In this document: piece after piece, positions 47,601 through 60,365 of the stretch
How the letters are laid out: the number at the start of each line of letters is the position of its first letter
Position numbering within the stretch: position 1 is the first letter of the stretch
Assembly: GCA_021904315.1 (NCBI GenBank)
Contig: CM038910.1
Span: 24,500,256 to 24,564,255 of the forward strand
Source of the DNA: Sphagnum magellanicum
Taxonomy: Eukaryota; Streptophyta; Sphagnopsida; Sphagnales; Sphagnaceae
DNA: 64,000 nt
Reading direction: 5' to 3'
Position numbers and translations under genes: made by a program
The notes under the pieces: generated by a model
Told to the model about the DNA's origin: nothing
What the model saw: the letters and a program-made list of their open reading frames with translations, nothing else
Database searches by the model: none

Positions 47601-48790
47601 TTGAATTTGTTTGCCTTTTCTTTTGTGGCCTTCAAGTGAAAGAGGAATTATTTTTTCATTGTTCATGTCATTACCATTGGTGTTACTAGGTGTACAACTA
47701 AGATTTAACAAAACAACATTATGATACTTATTTAGTTTTGATTTCCAAATCACTTTTGGAGGGGGATTTAAAATTTAATTTCTGATTGAGATTGGGGTTA
47801 GAATTGTTATAGGCACCCTTAGAGAAGTTGATGCAAAGAAGTGATAAAGACATAATAGGAAGTTTTAGAGTTTTTCTAGATTGTGAACCATAAATTTTCA
47901 TGTTTTAGTTTTGATTTTTACATTTTAATACCATAGGTGTTTGATATTTTTTCAATTTAAAGTAAAAAAAATAGTAGAATATTGGTGAAAAAACAAAGAA
48001 TAAGTGTGAGCTCTGGATCTATTTATGTTTTTCTAATCATAATAATCAAGATCTGATAATAGATTATCAATAATATTCCAAAATCTGGGAAGTGATGAAA
48101 CAATAACAATAATGAAATGAATTGTGAATATAGTTTGAAATAAATTTGAGTTGTTTGGAGTAGCGGATTGTATGAAAATTGAGTGCATTTGTGTGCATGA
48201 TTTGTACTCTTTGTTACTTGGTAGAAAACAAATTAGAAAAGAATTTGTTATAACATGAATAATAAAATTGCATGTATAGACATTGTTGTTATTAATATGT
48301 TGTGCCTTTTTTATATTTCATAAAATTGAATTTATATTTATTTATATTGGAAGAATTAACTTGTGACTTTCTTATTTGATAATCTATTATGTATTATCAC
48401 TTGCTAGGCACTAGGGTAAATATTATTTTAATTATATATGGAATTTAAAACATAATAGATTTGTTATTGTACGATTAACATGGATGGATCAAGTTGCCAT
48501 TATTAGAAATTTAACATGTTGTCAATATATTAGATTCTAAACATTGAATTCCTTTTTTTCACTTTAAATGGGAGTTGTGTCATTTGGTTCTCATCGCTAA
48601 CAATTTTTTATGTTTCACTTAGTGGCCACTAGGCATTCAATTATATTTTTAAAAGTTCTGTGGTGTATATATATTTGAAAAGTATTAGTAAAATTTTTGT
48701 GATAGTGTGATGTTGTAGTTTCGCCAATTTGGCCTTTCTCCTTGTTTCAAATTCAAAGGGTTGAATATCTGGATGTTAGATGGGAGCACT
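44645..48790. other. AT-rich spacer with short diverged repeats
   Basis: No gene supported. A word pair GTTCCTTTTGGTCCTATCC...GAACAAAAATGGAG recurs about four times (46035-46080, 46690-46745, 46755-46805, 46820-46866). A 32-bp duplication around ATCCATSATCTAGTGA lies at 47210-47270. Open frames of 60-98 codons have no motif. Confidence 0.45.
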
Positions 48791-48799
48791 AACATTTGG

Positions 48800-49320
48800 T
48801 TTTCAATCATTCATGAAAATTCATAGTCTTGTGTTAGAATTGATATGAATATTTTAAACATAATGTGTACATGGATCTTTTTGGAATTGATGGTTACAAA
48901 GTTGTTTTATTTAGAAATAATGTAATTGAAAAAATTATAATATGACATTCATCTCAAAAATGATCATTAATTTGTTAAGTTTGGTGGCCACCAAGTGGAG
49001 TTCATTCCATCCACCAAGTTGTATAAAATCCTAAATTAAAAATCTAGTCCTATAATTTTCACTTAATGGGCGCCAAGAAAAATATTTTTTTCATCATAAT
49101 ATATTAATTTTGAAACTAACATAATATTATGTTGGCATTAAATTAGTATGAATTCTTTTGAAACAAAATGTTTTTGTGGATGTTATCTTTGTAAATGATT
49201 ATTGTTTTTACTTGAATATAAAGTTACATAAAAAAAAATTGGTGGCCACTAGAAGGAGTTTATACCATCCATGAAGTAGCTTTAAAAATTCCTAAATTAA
49301 CAATTTAGTCCTAAATTAAT
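48800..49320. repeat. Tandem duplication, two diverged ~250 bp units
   Basis: Both units run from an AATTNATATGAAT-like start through an AAATAATG-rich part to GGTGGCCACYA, then CATCCAYSAAGT, CCTAAATTAA and TTAGTCCTA. The units end near 49075 and 49320. A third partial GTGGCCACTAGG occurs at about 48623. Confidence 0.55.
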
Positions 49321-49369
49321 TAAATGTGTTAAATATTAAATTGGGCTTAATGTGTCACATGTCACTAGA

Positions 49370-50387
49370 TAATTAGCCTTCAAAAAATGGACACAATTAA
49401 TATGCCATGTGCAAGCAAATTTTTATTATGCCATGTGTCATGATTTAAAACCATCCAAAATGGATGATGTGGAGTTTTTGAAGATTAAATAAAAATAATT
49501 TTGACATATTAAAAATTGTTACCACATGTCAACACATCATTTAATGTTGACCAAATTAATCACATGTTAATTGCAAACAACAATACATATATGTTCAATC
49601 AAAATGATGAAAATACGTTTTGTTGATTTTTATTTTCTATCCAAAGATTATGTCATTTGCGATTATGGTTGTAATTCACTTGTTCAACAATATTAGTGAA
49701 TGAAAGCATGGTAAAGTATATAGAAAAAGTAATTATTTCCAAGGCACTTAAAAAATGGTCCAGTTTTCTACAAAGGTAAAAGAAAGTAGATTGAAAATAA
49801 TTTAAAATAACATAATAAAAGCATGGTGTTCTTCTTTGAGTTTATAATGAGGTGATTACAAAATTTGAGAAACTTTGGCACAATAAAAATAAATAACAAA
49901 TATGTTTGAAAATGACTAGTCAAATTGAATTTAAACCTACTTTTCCATTAGAATTTTGATGTATTGTAATATAATATTTAAATGTTGAAAACTTAAAAAT
50001 AAATTTTAGAACTACATCATGTTGAAAATGGAAAATATTCAATAATTCATGTACTTTCACCTAATTGTACAAGTTTGGACAACCAAAAAAAGTAGAAAAA
50101 ACATTAGTTATTTTTTAAAAATCTATTTGAATGCATATTAGATATGTGATTAATCAACATCATTATGATAAAATTAAAGATTATCCTCTATTGATCATTA
50201 AATTAAAAAAACATTTTTACTTTCAATACATTAAACTTGTTTATGGCTACTTGCTTTTTTTGGGGGACAAGGATAAAAAAATGTCTACTTACCATGCTTT
50301 CACCCTAGTGGGATTTTAATTGCATATGTCGGCTATAATTAAAATTTAATTGCAAGGACCAATCAAAAAATTCTTTTTTTTCTAGTG
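49370..50387 (-). mobile_element. Decayed CACTA-like copy, inverted
   Basis: On the minus strand it begins CACTAGAAAAAAAAGAATTT at 50387. Its interior (about 49370-49640) is the inverted counterpart of 1500-1760, with words such as TGCCATGTGTCATGATTT and CACATGTCAACACATCAT. The left limit is not definable and no target duplication was found. Confidence 0.4.
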
Positions 50388-53300
50388 AAATAATATTTTT
50401 AAAAACGTTTTAAAATGATTGGTTGACATTTACACAAAGGTACAACTATGAATCAATTGCATATTCATGGTTGTTATCATTAACTTTAGTTTGGAAACCC
50501 AAATTGCTTATTTGTGATCTTTAAAATAATTCAAAATGATTGAAATCTTACATGTTACTTTTGATTCTATATATACGTGATTCCAATTTTTCTTAAAATT
50601 GTGTACACCATCCACTGCATTCACCCTACCATCAATTGCTTATTTTGATGATCCAAAAAAAGGTATCCAAATGTCTTGCAAATCTCTATAAGGTCCTTGC
50701 ATCTTAAAAATGTCATTCAATTCATTTTGAAAGGCAAAATAACCACATGGTTAAGTTGGGAGATCATGAATTTATTTCAAATTATTTCCAAAAGATATAG
50801 GAAATGCAATTTTGAGATAGCTAATTCACTAACCTATGAACCCCATTCAACATAAAATGACCTTTTCATAGTGAAGTTGCATGTGGTGGATTTTGTTCAA
50901 ACTTCAATTTAGCCCACACCAAAGACCCAAGATGTTGACGCTAGAGTTTCAAAACACATAATCCAAAAAAAAGTAGTGATTAGTGAGGTCATGCCAAGTA
51001 GTTTCTCCCATCTAAAAGTTGACGGTAAGGTTGAAAGTCATGTCATTCAAGGCAAGGCAAGGGTGGTATAAATATCCCACTTGCAAATGGGGAAATAAAG
51101 TTGGTTGAATTTTAAAAATTTGCACATTTCTACTTTAATCACTCTTTTTGGTTGGATCTTGATGAAGGAATGACTTGCTTTGATATTTAATCAAAAGATG
51201 TGCTTAATAATCTTGAGAAAAAAATTACAATTGACTAAAGCTTTGAAGACATTAATTTCATTAATATACGGTTGTTTTCACTCTAAAGGAGTAGATAGAA
51301 AAACCCTCACAGTCCTATGCCTCTTGATTTACATGGTTTATCATAAATTCATGATAACATTCATAATTTCATGATGAAATACATAAATTTTAAAAATTTA
51401 AATCTTCCATATGAGGATTTCACATTTCAAATTTCAAGGATCTTAGGAAAGCATAAGGTATGATTTATAAAAATATAGATTATGGCTAAGTAACCTATTA
51501 TGTTGGGTAAGGTAGCTCATAAGCCCAATAAGGCAAGCATGCTATCAAACCTACCAAAATAAGTAGTAACAAGACCATTCTTTAGTTTATATAAACAACT
51601 TTGAACCATAATGTCCATTTTTGAAATGGACAATTGACCATTAGGGTAAAATAATTGGTGAGGAAACATTTAAGCGCTCAGGGCAAGTTAAATCCAAGGG
51701 GAGGGTTCCGTTGTTTTTGGTGTTGAAACAAAACTTAAATGCCTTTTCTTAACACATTTGACACTAAAAATTGTCAAAAATGGATTAGAAATGAAAAAGT
51801 TACAACCCCAAAAATTAGAAAAGTTAAGAACTCAAAAAAAAAAAAAACCACACAACACTACAAAGTCGGTTCCTAAATACCTAAAACATTCCTTGTATGT
51901 TGCTTTGTTGTTATTAGAGTTCAAAGATGATTTGAAGAACTAAAGGTGATGTTCTTTTAACACTTTAAATCATTTGACATGAATAAGAAATTAGGAAGTT
52001 AGAAGTTTTGAAAGTAGGAAGTGTCCAAAGAAAATAAAAAGAAAAATAATGTGTTTTGTCAGTAGCAAAGCTTATTTTGCTTCTTATTATTTTTTCATTA
52101 TGTCTTTTTCTTTTCAATTCAAAGATGATTTCTAGATCTTGAAGTAGCACTCCCATAACATTTTAAATCACTCAAAAGGAAGCATAGATGACGAAGATCT
52201 AAAGAAATGTTCAATGATCGGGTAATGATAATCAGTGATGGGTAGTTCCACCCTATGTCAAAGTATAAACATAAAAAAGGATAGGTGATTAATCAAGAAG
52301 TAAAGTCTCCCTAGATGAAATTTTTTTTTCATTTAATATGTTTGTAATGTGTGGGAATCTGACATCAAAATGGTTTCATTTCAAAATATTCTTTACATTC
52401 GGGAAGGAGTTCCTTCTCTTCCTAAAGTCTGAGAATCCAAGAAGAGCCAACAAGGGGTTCCTTGCCTTCACATTATTTGAATGGCAAAAAGTTTGTACAT
52501 GAAATTTGAATGGCTAAAACTCCCTTCAAGTGATTCAAAACATATCTTATATGTAGAGAGGTGGTTTCCATACAAAGAAAAAAATTCAAGTATGTTTTGT
52601 GACACATTGAAAGTTATTTGAAAACTTGTAGGGGTGAAATATTTTTGGAACACATTGTTAGCCTACTGAGTACTTGGGGAACAATTTACAAAGCAATGAA
52701 AAATGGGTACAAATTATTGTTGCAAATTACATTGCTAGTGGGAACAGTTGTAAAAGTTATTTGCGATATCACTATTGTGAAATGTCAATATCTTAAAAGA
52801 AATTATTTTAAAAGTTTTACTAGATTTGCCTAGAGTGTAAAAAACTTGGCATTTGTGTCAAATTTAGTGATAACATTTTATAGGTGATTAGCTGGAGACC
52901 TAGCTGTAGTTCCTAGTTTTTTTAAAAAATAAAATCCATTTGGCATGCGAATTATTTAAACAAGTTCCACCATTTCATCATCTTTCATGGTTTTGCTTGA
53001 GCTTGCCATAAAGGACACAACCACTAGACCTTGCATGATGTTTACAAGGCAATTAAAAATTTTATTCAAGCAAATAAATGAACCTTGATGGGTGTGAAGT
53101 TAGACCTTTTTCATATAATTTCATGGCCATCTTGCTGGCAACAAATGAAGATTGAAGCTTTTGTAAATTGTGTACAACATGGTGTGCACAATTTGGCAAA
53201 TGTTTTGTGGGTTTTGGTTTTTCATATTTACAACAAGCAAAGATTGAGAGAGTTTCTTGTAAATTGTGTAATTTAATAAAATGGTTGTGCATAAATTTGG

Positions 53301-54060
53301 CAAATTTGTTGTGCAAAATGTGGTTTGCAGAAATCCAACTCTTGAAACCAAGATTTTGTTGAATTGCAAAACCAAACTGGTCTTTGGTGTTTAGTTTTAG
53401 ATTGTGTAGATTAAGCATGTCTGATTTTAAATCATTGTTTTAATTAATTTGTGTGTGTGGGCATTAATGGGTTAAAAATACATTCATAGGAGTCAAAAAT
53501 CATGTTGGATTGTGATGAAAACTATAATTTTGTTACATTTTTGTTTTGACATTTTAAAATTATGTTAATCATTTAGAATTATGCTAAATGACTAAAATGA
53601 ATGTTGAAGAATTCAAATTTAAAAAATTATTAAATTAAATTTTAAGTTTTGATTTTAATAAAATAATTTTGATGATAATTCAAAAAGCACTCACAATTTA
53701 AAAATTATAAAATATTTTTGTGTAGAAAATTTTAAACATGTTTCAAAATTTTCAAAAGTTTTCTATCACATGTAAATGAGATGTAATGTGCATGACATAT
53801 ATAAAAAAATTATAATTTATGATTTTATAAAAAATTAAAAAAATTAACATGTTTTAGTATTTTGATTCAAAATTATGATAAAATTTCGAAACGAAACATA
53901 AAATTTGAAAAAATTTATATATTTCAAAAAATTCATATTTTTTGAACAATGATTAACACACAAAAAACCATGTGATTTACTCAGATAAGTATATATATTT
54001 TTAATAACAAGTTTTTTTTAAAATTCATATAAAAGAAAAGTCATATGAAAAAGTGGGAAG
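50388..54060. other. AT-rich spacer, no gene seen
   Basis: No supported gene. An open frame of 118 codons (minus strand, 53062-53418) is composed of repeated CACAATTTGGCAAA/TTGTAAATTGTG words and has no domain. It is more likely repeat-driven. Confidence 0.4.
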
Positions 54061-54470
54061 GACTAAAAGAGGACTCAGAATCCTTTTGTCAAGGAGTCCC
54101 ATTGGCTCCTTGTACCCAACTGATGGAATGAAGGAATATCTGACTTCTGCACGCCTGAGAATCTGATTTTTCCATGCAGCCATGGCCGCCTATAGGAAGA
54201 GATGGCGTCAGGAAGAGCTCATTGCTAGTGTCAGGGAGAGAGAAAATAGAAATTGACAATGGTGAGGGGGAGAATATATACGCAAGGCATCAACGAGGCA
54301 CAAGAGAGACCATTTTTATAATCAGGACTGGAAGAATATTTAGACCCAGCAACGAGTCTTTGCTTTAGCAGACGGACAAGAAGAGAAGCTCTAGTTTCTG
54401 GTGAGCACGACTGAGCACACAATTGTGCACGCTTACAAGCAAGCTGGTAATTTTCTTTCTGTCGTACGGC
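54061..54470 (+). promoter_or_regulatory. Upstream region of the O-methyltransferase gene
   Basis: Base composition shifts here from AT-rich spacer to more balanced sequence. It probably contains the promoter and 5' UTR. A TATATACGCA stretch near 54274 is a possible TATA element. This is inference from position. Confidence 0.35.
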
Positions 54471-55898
54471 ATGGCAACGGACGGTAGTAGTGATCATCAT
54501 GCACAGGCGGCGCAGGAGGATCATCATGAGACTCCATCTCGGAATGGAATTGTTGGCGAGCAAGATGCTGCTGCAAGGGACGCGGCCATGAGACTTGCCA
54601 CCACGATGGCTGTGCCTGCGGCTTTGAAAGCGGCTATCGACTTAGGTGTGTTCGAAATCCTTGCAAAAGCACGCGGAGCTGGTACGAGCTTGACGGCGAA
54701 GGACATTGCGTCGCAAGTGCTTCGTCCTGATAGCGGTGGACTATCCGTAATCAACGATAGGTATCTGGAGCGTATCTTGCGTCTACTGGCCAGCGAGAAT
54801 GTTGTACGCGAATCGGCTGTGACAGTCGCGAGCGCCAATTCAAGCAGCAGCACGGAGCGCTTCTACGCGCTGCAACCCGTAGGTACTTATTTTGTGAGGA
54901 ACGACGAGGACGCAGCTTCATTGGCGCCCTTGGTAATCCTGCAGCAACATCGTGATTTCATAGAACCATGGCATCATTTGTCTGCGACGGTTCTGGACGA
55001 CAGCACGGACACTTTCAGAAAAGCTCACGGGGAGAGTTTTTTCCAGTATCTCAGCCACAATCCACGGTTCGACAAAATGTTCAACGCGGGGATGGGTCAG
55101 TACTCGCGGCTCTACATGCAAGCTGTGTTGCGAGCTTACCATGGCTTCCAGGACGGGAAACGCTTGGTGGATGTTGGAGGTGGTACAGGGTCCTCGCTTG
55201 CCCTCATCGCTGCCAAGTACCCGCACATTCGAGGAATCAATTATGATCTACCCCATGTCGTCGCAGCCTCGCCTCCCTATCCAGGTATTGCTCGATCATG
55301 TACTCGCTTCTCGCCATCCCGTAGATTATCAACTAGTTTGTGACCTTACCATTCGACCAGAGCTTCAGCCACTCATTACTGCCAATTTCCAAATGTTTCA
55401 CAGGGGTGGAGCACGTCGGTGGAAACATGTTTGAGAGCGTACCGTCTGGTGATACCATCTTCATGAAGGTTCTTGAATTAGTTCTTCTTGTGTTGTTGTT
55501 GTCCTCCTCCTCCTCCTCCTCCTCCTCCTTACAGTCGTTTAGTTGCTGCTGAGTGTCGTTGATGAATTGTCCACTTTTTGCAGTCGATTTTGCATGGCTG
55601 GGATGATTCGGAATGCGTTACAATTTTGCGCAACTGCTTCAACGCATTGCCAGCCAGTGGAGGAAAGGTGATTGCCTTGGAATCGGTGCTTCCGGATTTC
55701 CTACTGCAATCCGAGCTTGGTGCAGGAACGACAGCCCAATTACGCTTGGATCTGATGATGCTGACCTTCGCTTCGGTAGGTGCCAGGGAGCGAACACTGC
55801 AGGAGTTTCAGGAGCTGGCTAAGACTGCCGGCTTCGCAAACGTATCTGTGGTCGTCAGCATGGGCGTCCTTTCAGTGCTGGAATTCAACAAAGCGTAA
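54471..55898 (+). CDS. COMT-like SAM-dependent O-methyltransferase, 3 exons
   Basis: Plant class II O-methyltransferase, expected in the cytosol, moving a methyl group from SAM to a phenolic hydroxyl (caffeate, flavonoid or similar). Proposed exons: 54471-55284, 55404-55468, 55584-55898, giving 397 aa (family about 350-380; the extra length is an Ala/His-rich N-terminus). Introns are GT-AG with consistent phase. N-terminal dimerisation region: TMAVPAALKAAIDLGVFEIL, RYLERILRLLAS. SAM-binding motif LVDVGGGTG at 232-240, then VEHVGGNMFESVPSGDTIFMK. Catalytic His297 lies in ILHGWDD, and Glu326 in IALESVLPD fits the family's catalytic glutamate. The C-terminus is GVLSVLEFNKA. The exact substrate cannot be told from sequence. 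The gene is GC-richer than its surroundings and looks intact. Confidence 0.93.
55501..55530 (+). repeat. TCC microsatellite in OMT intron 2
   Basis: A run of TCC triplets within the pyrimidine-rich second intron. Harmless intronic simple repeat. Confidence 0.8.
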
Positions 55899-56517
55899 CA
55901 TGCTAGGTATGCTCTCTTTCGCCAGTATAGTTTGCATTTGTAAATCTTTAAGCAATTTAACCTCAATTCTCAAACAAGACATCAGGTCGATTTCATGCTC
56001 CTCTTTTTGGATACAGATTTGTCTCAGAAGAGTAGGGGGAACTGCAGCAGATCGATTGTGTCGTAAATCAGTTCTCTGCAATCAACAATTAGCAGAGCAG
56101 AGGGTAACAAGTCTTACAAATCCATGGACCACCATAGAACTGTACAAGGGCTCGAGCGAGCGAGGATGTTCAGGAAAGGTTGGTGGTGATGGTGGGTGAA
56201 CAGTTCTTCCACAAGCGAATGTTTCAATGATCCAATCTTGATCGCCTTTGTGTTACACAAAACAACTATGAGGGTCCGTTGTCTACGGAGATAACTTTTC
56301 CTGTCTGAACTCATGGATTCATAAGGCTTTGCTGCTTGGGTTTCTGCTTGCCATGTATGAATTGGTGACGCATTTCTTGGCATTTGCTAGTCACATACCA
56401 TGTTAATTACTTTTATCCAAATACCTAGCAACTGGTACACAACTACTTACTACTTCAAGAAATCTATCATGTTATCAGCCTTTTGTTTGGCAAGCTATCC
56501 ATGTAGCCATTTTAATG
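55899..56517. other. 3' flank of the O-methyltransferase gene
   Basis: Likely 3' UTR followed by a spacer. Open frames overlap the gene end and have no domain. Confidence 0.45.
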
Positions 56518-57238
56518 CTATATTGAAAAATTTAAGTGCTAATTTATAAGTGCTTTTTTGAGATTTTCAGTAGCCAAAATTTAACCAAAATTTAAGAAAA
56601 ATCATCTGATCATCTAGCCAAGAATGTAAAAGGATATTTTTTAAAAGTTACTTTCATATTTAGCTTGTGGCCAAATTTGGTAAAATCTTCCTTTGGATCA
56701 TCGCCACTCTGGCTACATCACAAAATTGACCAAAAACACATTGCATGTTGTGTGTCACACACAGAAAAAACAAAGGTTCGGGCAGTGCTTGAAAACTGCC
56801 CGGACGGACAGACAGACACTGTAACTTTAATATATAAGATGGGAGGTATTGTAACTTTAATATATAAGATGGGAGGTATTGATTCTTGTCAAAGACAGAT
56901 GATAAAAATGAGTATGATTTTTAGGACATGTCATAACATTTTTTGTTTGGTTTGTGGACCTTTTGAAAATTTAAATTATTGGATTTATGAGATAAAAGTG
57001 TGATGCTATTGGGAACACCCTTGTGGAACACATTTGAAACTTGGGGAATGTCATTGAGAACGTGTGGGCAACATGGTGGGAACAAAATTTTAAGAAGAAT
57101 TATGCCCCCTGACCCCTCCCAAAAGGAAATAAGGTGAGCCTTCTTGAGTGCATGTGCAGTTGGCTCAATTGATTGCATGCAAATAAGCACTTGGCCATCT
57201 CATCAGCTCCATGGAAATATACACGAAGCCATTTCAAC
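56518..57238. repeat. Interspersed ~700 bp repeat, copy 2
   Basis: Close match to 28991-29690. The centre (about 56765-56880) is different. It has a foldback CGGGCAGT...ACTGCCCG at about 56778-56801, a GGAC/AGAC-rich patch, and a perfect 30-bp tandem duplication beginning TGTAACTTTAATATATAAG (about 56819-56878). Confidence 0.8.
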
Positions 57239-59925
57239 TCTATTTTGGAATATTGATGGTGGTGTTTTGCAATTATTGGAGGGGCAACGACAAAAAAAAG
57301 AGAGAAAGGTATAGAGTAATGTTGGGGTTTTCTCTATTTTTTTGAAGAACCTTTGTTCAAAATTAAACTAAAAATTTCCATTTCCTAATTCCACACATAA
57401 ATGGAACAAAAATTTGGTTTTATGTTAGCTTTTTTGAAAAACAAAGTGTGGATTTTAATCCTAGTTATGAAAATCAATCCTAGTTTGAGTTCAATCTTTA
57501 TTAACCCAAACCAAAAATGACAATTACTTTCCAATTGACCCTTGCTAAGTTCTCATCATTTTTATTTCTTAAAAAAAGTACCTTGGTTTTCATTCCACAA
57601 ACAAACGTACCTAGGAACCCCATTTTGGGTCTAATAAAAAAAAAATCAATACATTCCAATTTCCAAAATAAAATTGGTTGGGGTTGGTTCTTATTAATCA
57701 AAATCAGGGATTCTTACCCACCAAAGCGGGTATTGACTCAACATAGGTGTAGAGTTCATGATGAAATAAAACACAATTTTTTAATTTAACTTACTTCTTA
57801 TGGTAAAAGTAGGCATATAACATTTTTGCTGTATAATAAAATTGGGTTAATGTACCATTGAATTTAGTTTTTGCAATTGCAAGCAGTCAATAATAATGGG
57901 TGTAAAGGCACATTATTTATGTTGAAAATGGTTGTGATGAAAATGCAAAACTAAAATTTGTGAAAGGTTGTTGGCACCTTAGTTTTGAGTTTATGATCAA
58001 AATTGAAACATTGCAAGGGAAATAGGTTGGAAGAGTGTCCTAAGATTCAAAACAATCTCACAAGTGTGAGAGTGCAAGAGAGTGAGCCTCATCACTTCCA
58101 AGTGGATTACGTGGGGAGTTGGGAGCTTTGAGTTGTTTCAAAATTTTGGAGCAAGGTTTGATGGGCCAAGTCTTGTTCAAATTGGGCTTTCTATGGACTA
58201 TTAGAAAGATTTTGAAGAATATAAATTTAAAGTGGGGTTGCATTTGCCATTTGAAATTTTGAAACAAAATTATACCCATTTGAAAAAGTGGGAATCACAT
58301 TGGTAATTTGATTGATTGATTTTGATCATTAAAACATTGACAAATACATGCATTTAGTTTGCACCCCATTGCAAAATTGAGAAAAAATATTTTTTTTCAC
58401 CATGTTACCATTTGACAAACATAAAGATACATAAAAAAAGTTATCTTATAAATAATTCTTCATCATTTTGAATATACTAACTCGATATTCAAGTGTGTGC
58501 TTCTTTTGGGAATATTTGAAGATGGGTGCTAAATGTGCAAATTGTTAATGAATGAAACTTTTACATTGCACATATGAGGTTAATAATTGTACCCATCAAT
58601 CATAATTTTAAAAATTTCCCAAAAATTTAATTTTTGAAAACAAAAGGGGTCTAAGAACCCAATCTTTAATATTCCAAAATTTTGATATTTAAGAATAATT
58701 ATAAAAGGTACATTACTAATTTCAAATAAGTAATGGTAATCCATTGGTTGGTATAGTCATGTGTTACCAAGAGTTTGATTTTCTAGGTTTTTTCTTTAAT
58801 TTTTTTTCTTTTGAGAATTAATTAGTGTCAAACCATAGTGGCACATGTACAATATTGTTTTATCATGCCTATTATTGAAATTGGGAAGTTAAGAGAGGTC
58901 TAAGGGGTGGTTATGTATTGGGCTATTGAGAACATGTGAACCTTGAAAGGGTCTTAAATGGTGATGTGTATCAGTTCAATTCCTTTTCCCCTTGCTCTTT
59001 TGGTCACAATATGTTATACAAGATTCCGAAATGAATCAAGCTTTGGTATTGAATTATAGTAATGAATCAAACCATAGTATTATACAAGACTCCATGATGA
59101 ATTTGGCTAATGAATCACTCCATAATCTTATATACTAAGGAGCAAAGCGATTTGAATCTTCATGGAATTCAAAATTCAAAATGTGAAATTGAAGTGAAAA
59201 ATTGAGAGATTCAATTGTCAAAATTTGAAAAAGGAGTAAAATTTGCTAGATTTCTATATTTGTTTCTAGTAAATTGCCAAATATATAAAAGGATTACTAA
59301 AAAATTGTATTTTCATGGATGCTTGCTTTTATACCGAGATTTGGCTAAATATTCACATGGATGATCACCACTTTTGCTGAATCCTTTCTACGGACAATCA
59401 CCACCTTGAACTACATCACAAAACTCTTCAAAAAAAATTCCATTGAATTTGATTTTGAAAGAGTGGCAGCAGATGACTCTGAGAATCTTGATTTGACTCT
59501 CCACATGTATGTATGTGTGTATGTATCTTGATTCTCAGATGAGTCTTTGATTGTTGCTGCGGGGGTGGAGGAGAAAGGAGGGAGCAAGAAGGATTAATTG
59601 GGTTGTCACAGAATCATGAGTTTTGATTCCGTATGATGATTCAAGAAACATAGGCAATGATTTTGTTGTTTGAAGAGAAGAGAATTTTGCCACCTGATGG
59701 ATTTGGTTGGTTCGCTTGATTGCTTTAGAGTGGTTTGGGGGATTGATTAGTGAGTGCTTTACTCAAATGCCGCAAATGATTTGCGCAGGCAGCTCTGTTG
59801 TGTTGGTTCAGCTCAAGTCACAAGATCCATCATGAAGGTAATTTTTTGAGTGGATGTAGGTTTTTCATGAGTGGCCCTAGGTGTTTTTCATGGGTTATTT
59901 GAGTGGGTTTGGTGTGTTGGTATAG
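57239..59925. other. AT-rich spacer, no gene seen
   Basis: No supported gene. Composition becomes more balanced from about 59450. A small foldback lies at about 59471-59546 (CTGAGAATC core with TGTATG repeats in the loop). Confidence 0.4.
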
Positions 59926-60029
59926 GGTAATGCCCAAGTAGCATGGCGTTCCAGAAGTAAGCACTAGCTCAAAGCGGCAGAGTTGAGGCGTGTTTACTTC
60001 TGGAACTCACCCACTCCAAGGGCATTACC
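59926..60029. ncRNA. Foldback 1, candidate small-RNA precursor
   Basis: The 5' arm GGTAATGCCC...GTTCCAGAAGTAA (59926-59960) pairs with the 3' arm TTACTTCTGGAAC...GGGCATTACC (59994-60029): 13 bp plus 10 bp of perfect stem with a ~12-nt internal bulge, and a loop of about 33 nt. Length ~104 nt, within the plant pre-miRNA range, but the large bulge is atypical. Strand is unknown. Confidence 0.4.
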
Positions 60030-60231
60030 AAGCTGTAAAGCACTGCCTGGAATTTTCCTTTGTATTTTCAGCTCCCTTACCTGCCTGAAGAAACCTATAT
60101 TCAGCAAGCGGGGTCTTCTGCGGTGGGAGGTATCAGCTAGGCTGTACTGGGATCATTTGACCAGCGGAAGGTACTAGCCAGCCTGTAACTATTTCCAAAA
60201 AGTGAAACAATTCCAGCTTTGCTTTGCGTTG

Positions 60232-60330
60232 GAAAAGGACCTAAGTACAGGCCCTTCCGTGATTTTCGACCTGTTCCCTCCGCCTACAGGCGTCGGGCAC
60301 AGATCTCAAGGGCCTGTACTCAGGCCTTTC
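60232..60330. ncRNA. Foldback 2, candidate small-RNA precursor
   Basis: The 5' arm AAGGACCTAAGTACAGGCCCTT (60235-60256) pairs with the 3' arm AAGGGCCTGTACTCAGGCCTT (60308-60328), leaving only two to three mismatches or bulges over about 22 bp. The loop is about 50 nt and total ~99 nt. Of the three foldbacks this best resembles a miRNA duplex. I do not recognise a known plant miRNA sequence. Confidence 0.45.
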
Positions 60331-60365
60331 TCGTATACTGAAAATTGACGTGATTGACGTGACAG

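Noticed and set aside
53062-53418. 118-codon minus-strand open frame
   Set aside because: Built from repeated AT-rich words, with an open frame on the opposite strand as well and no recognisable domain.
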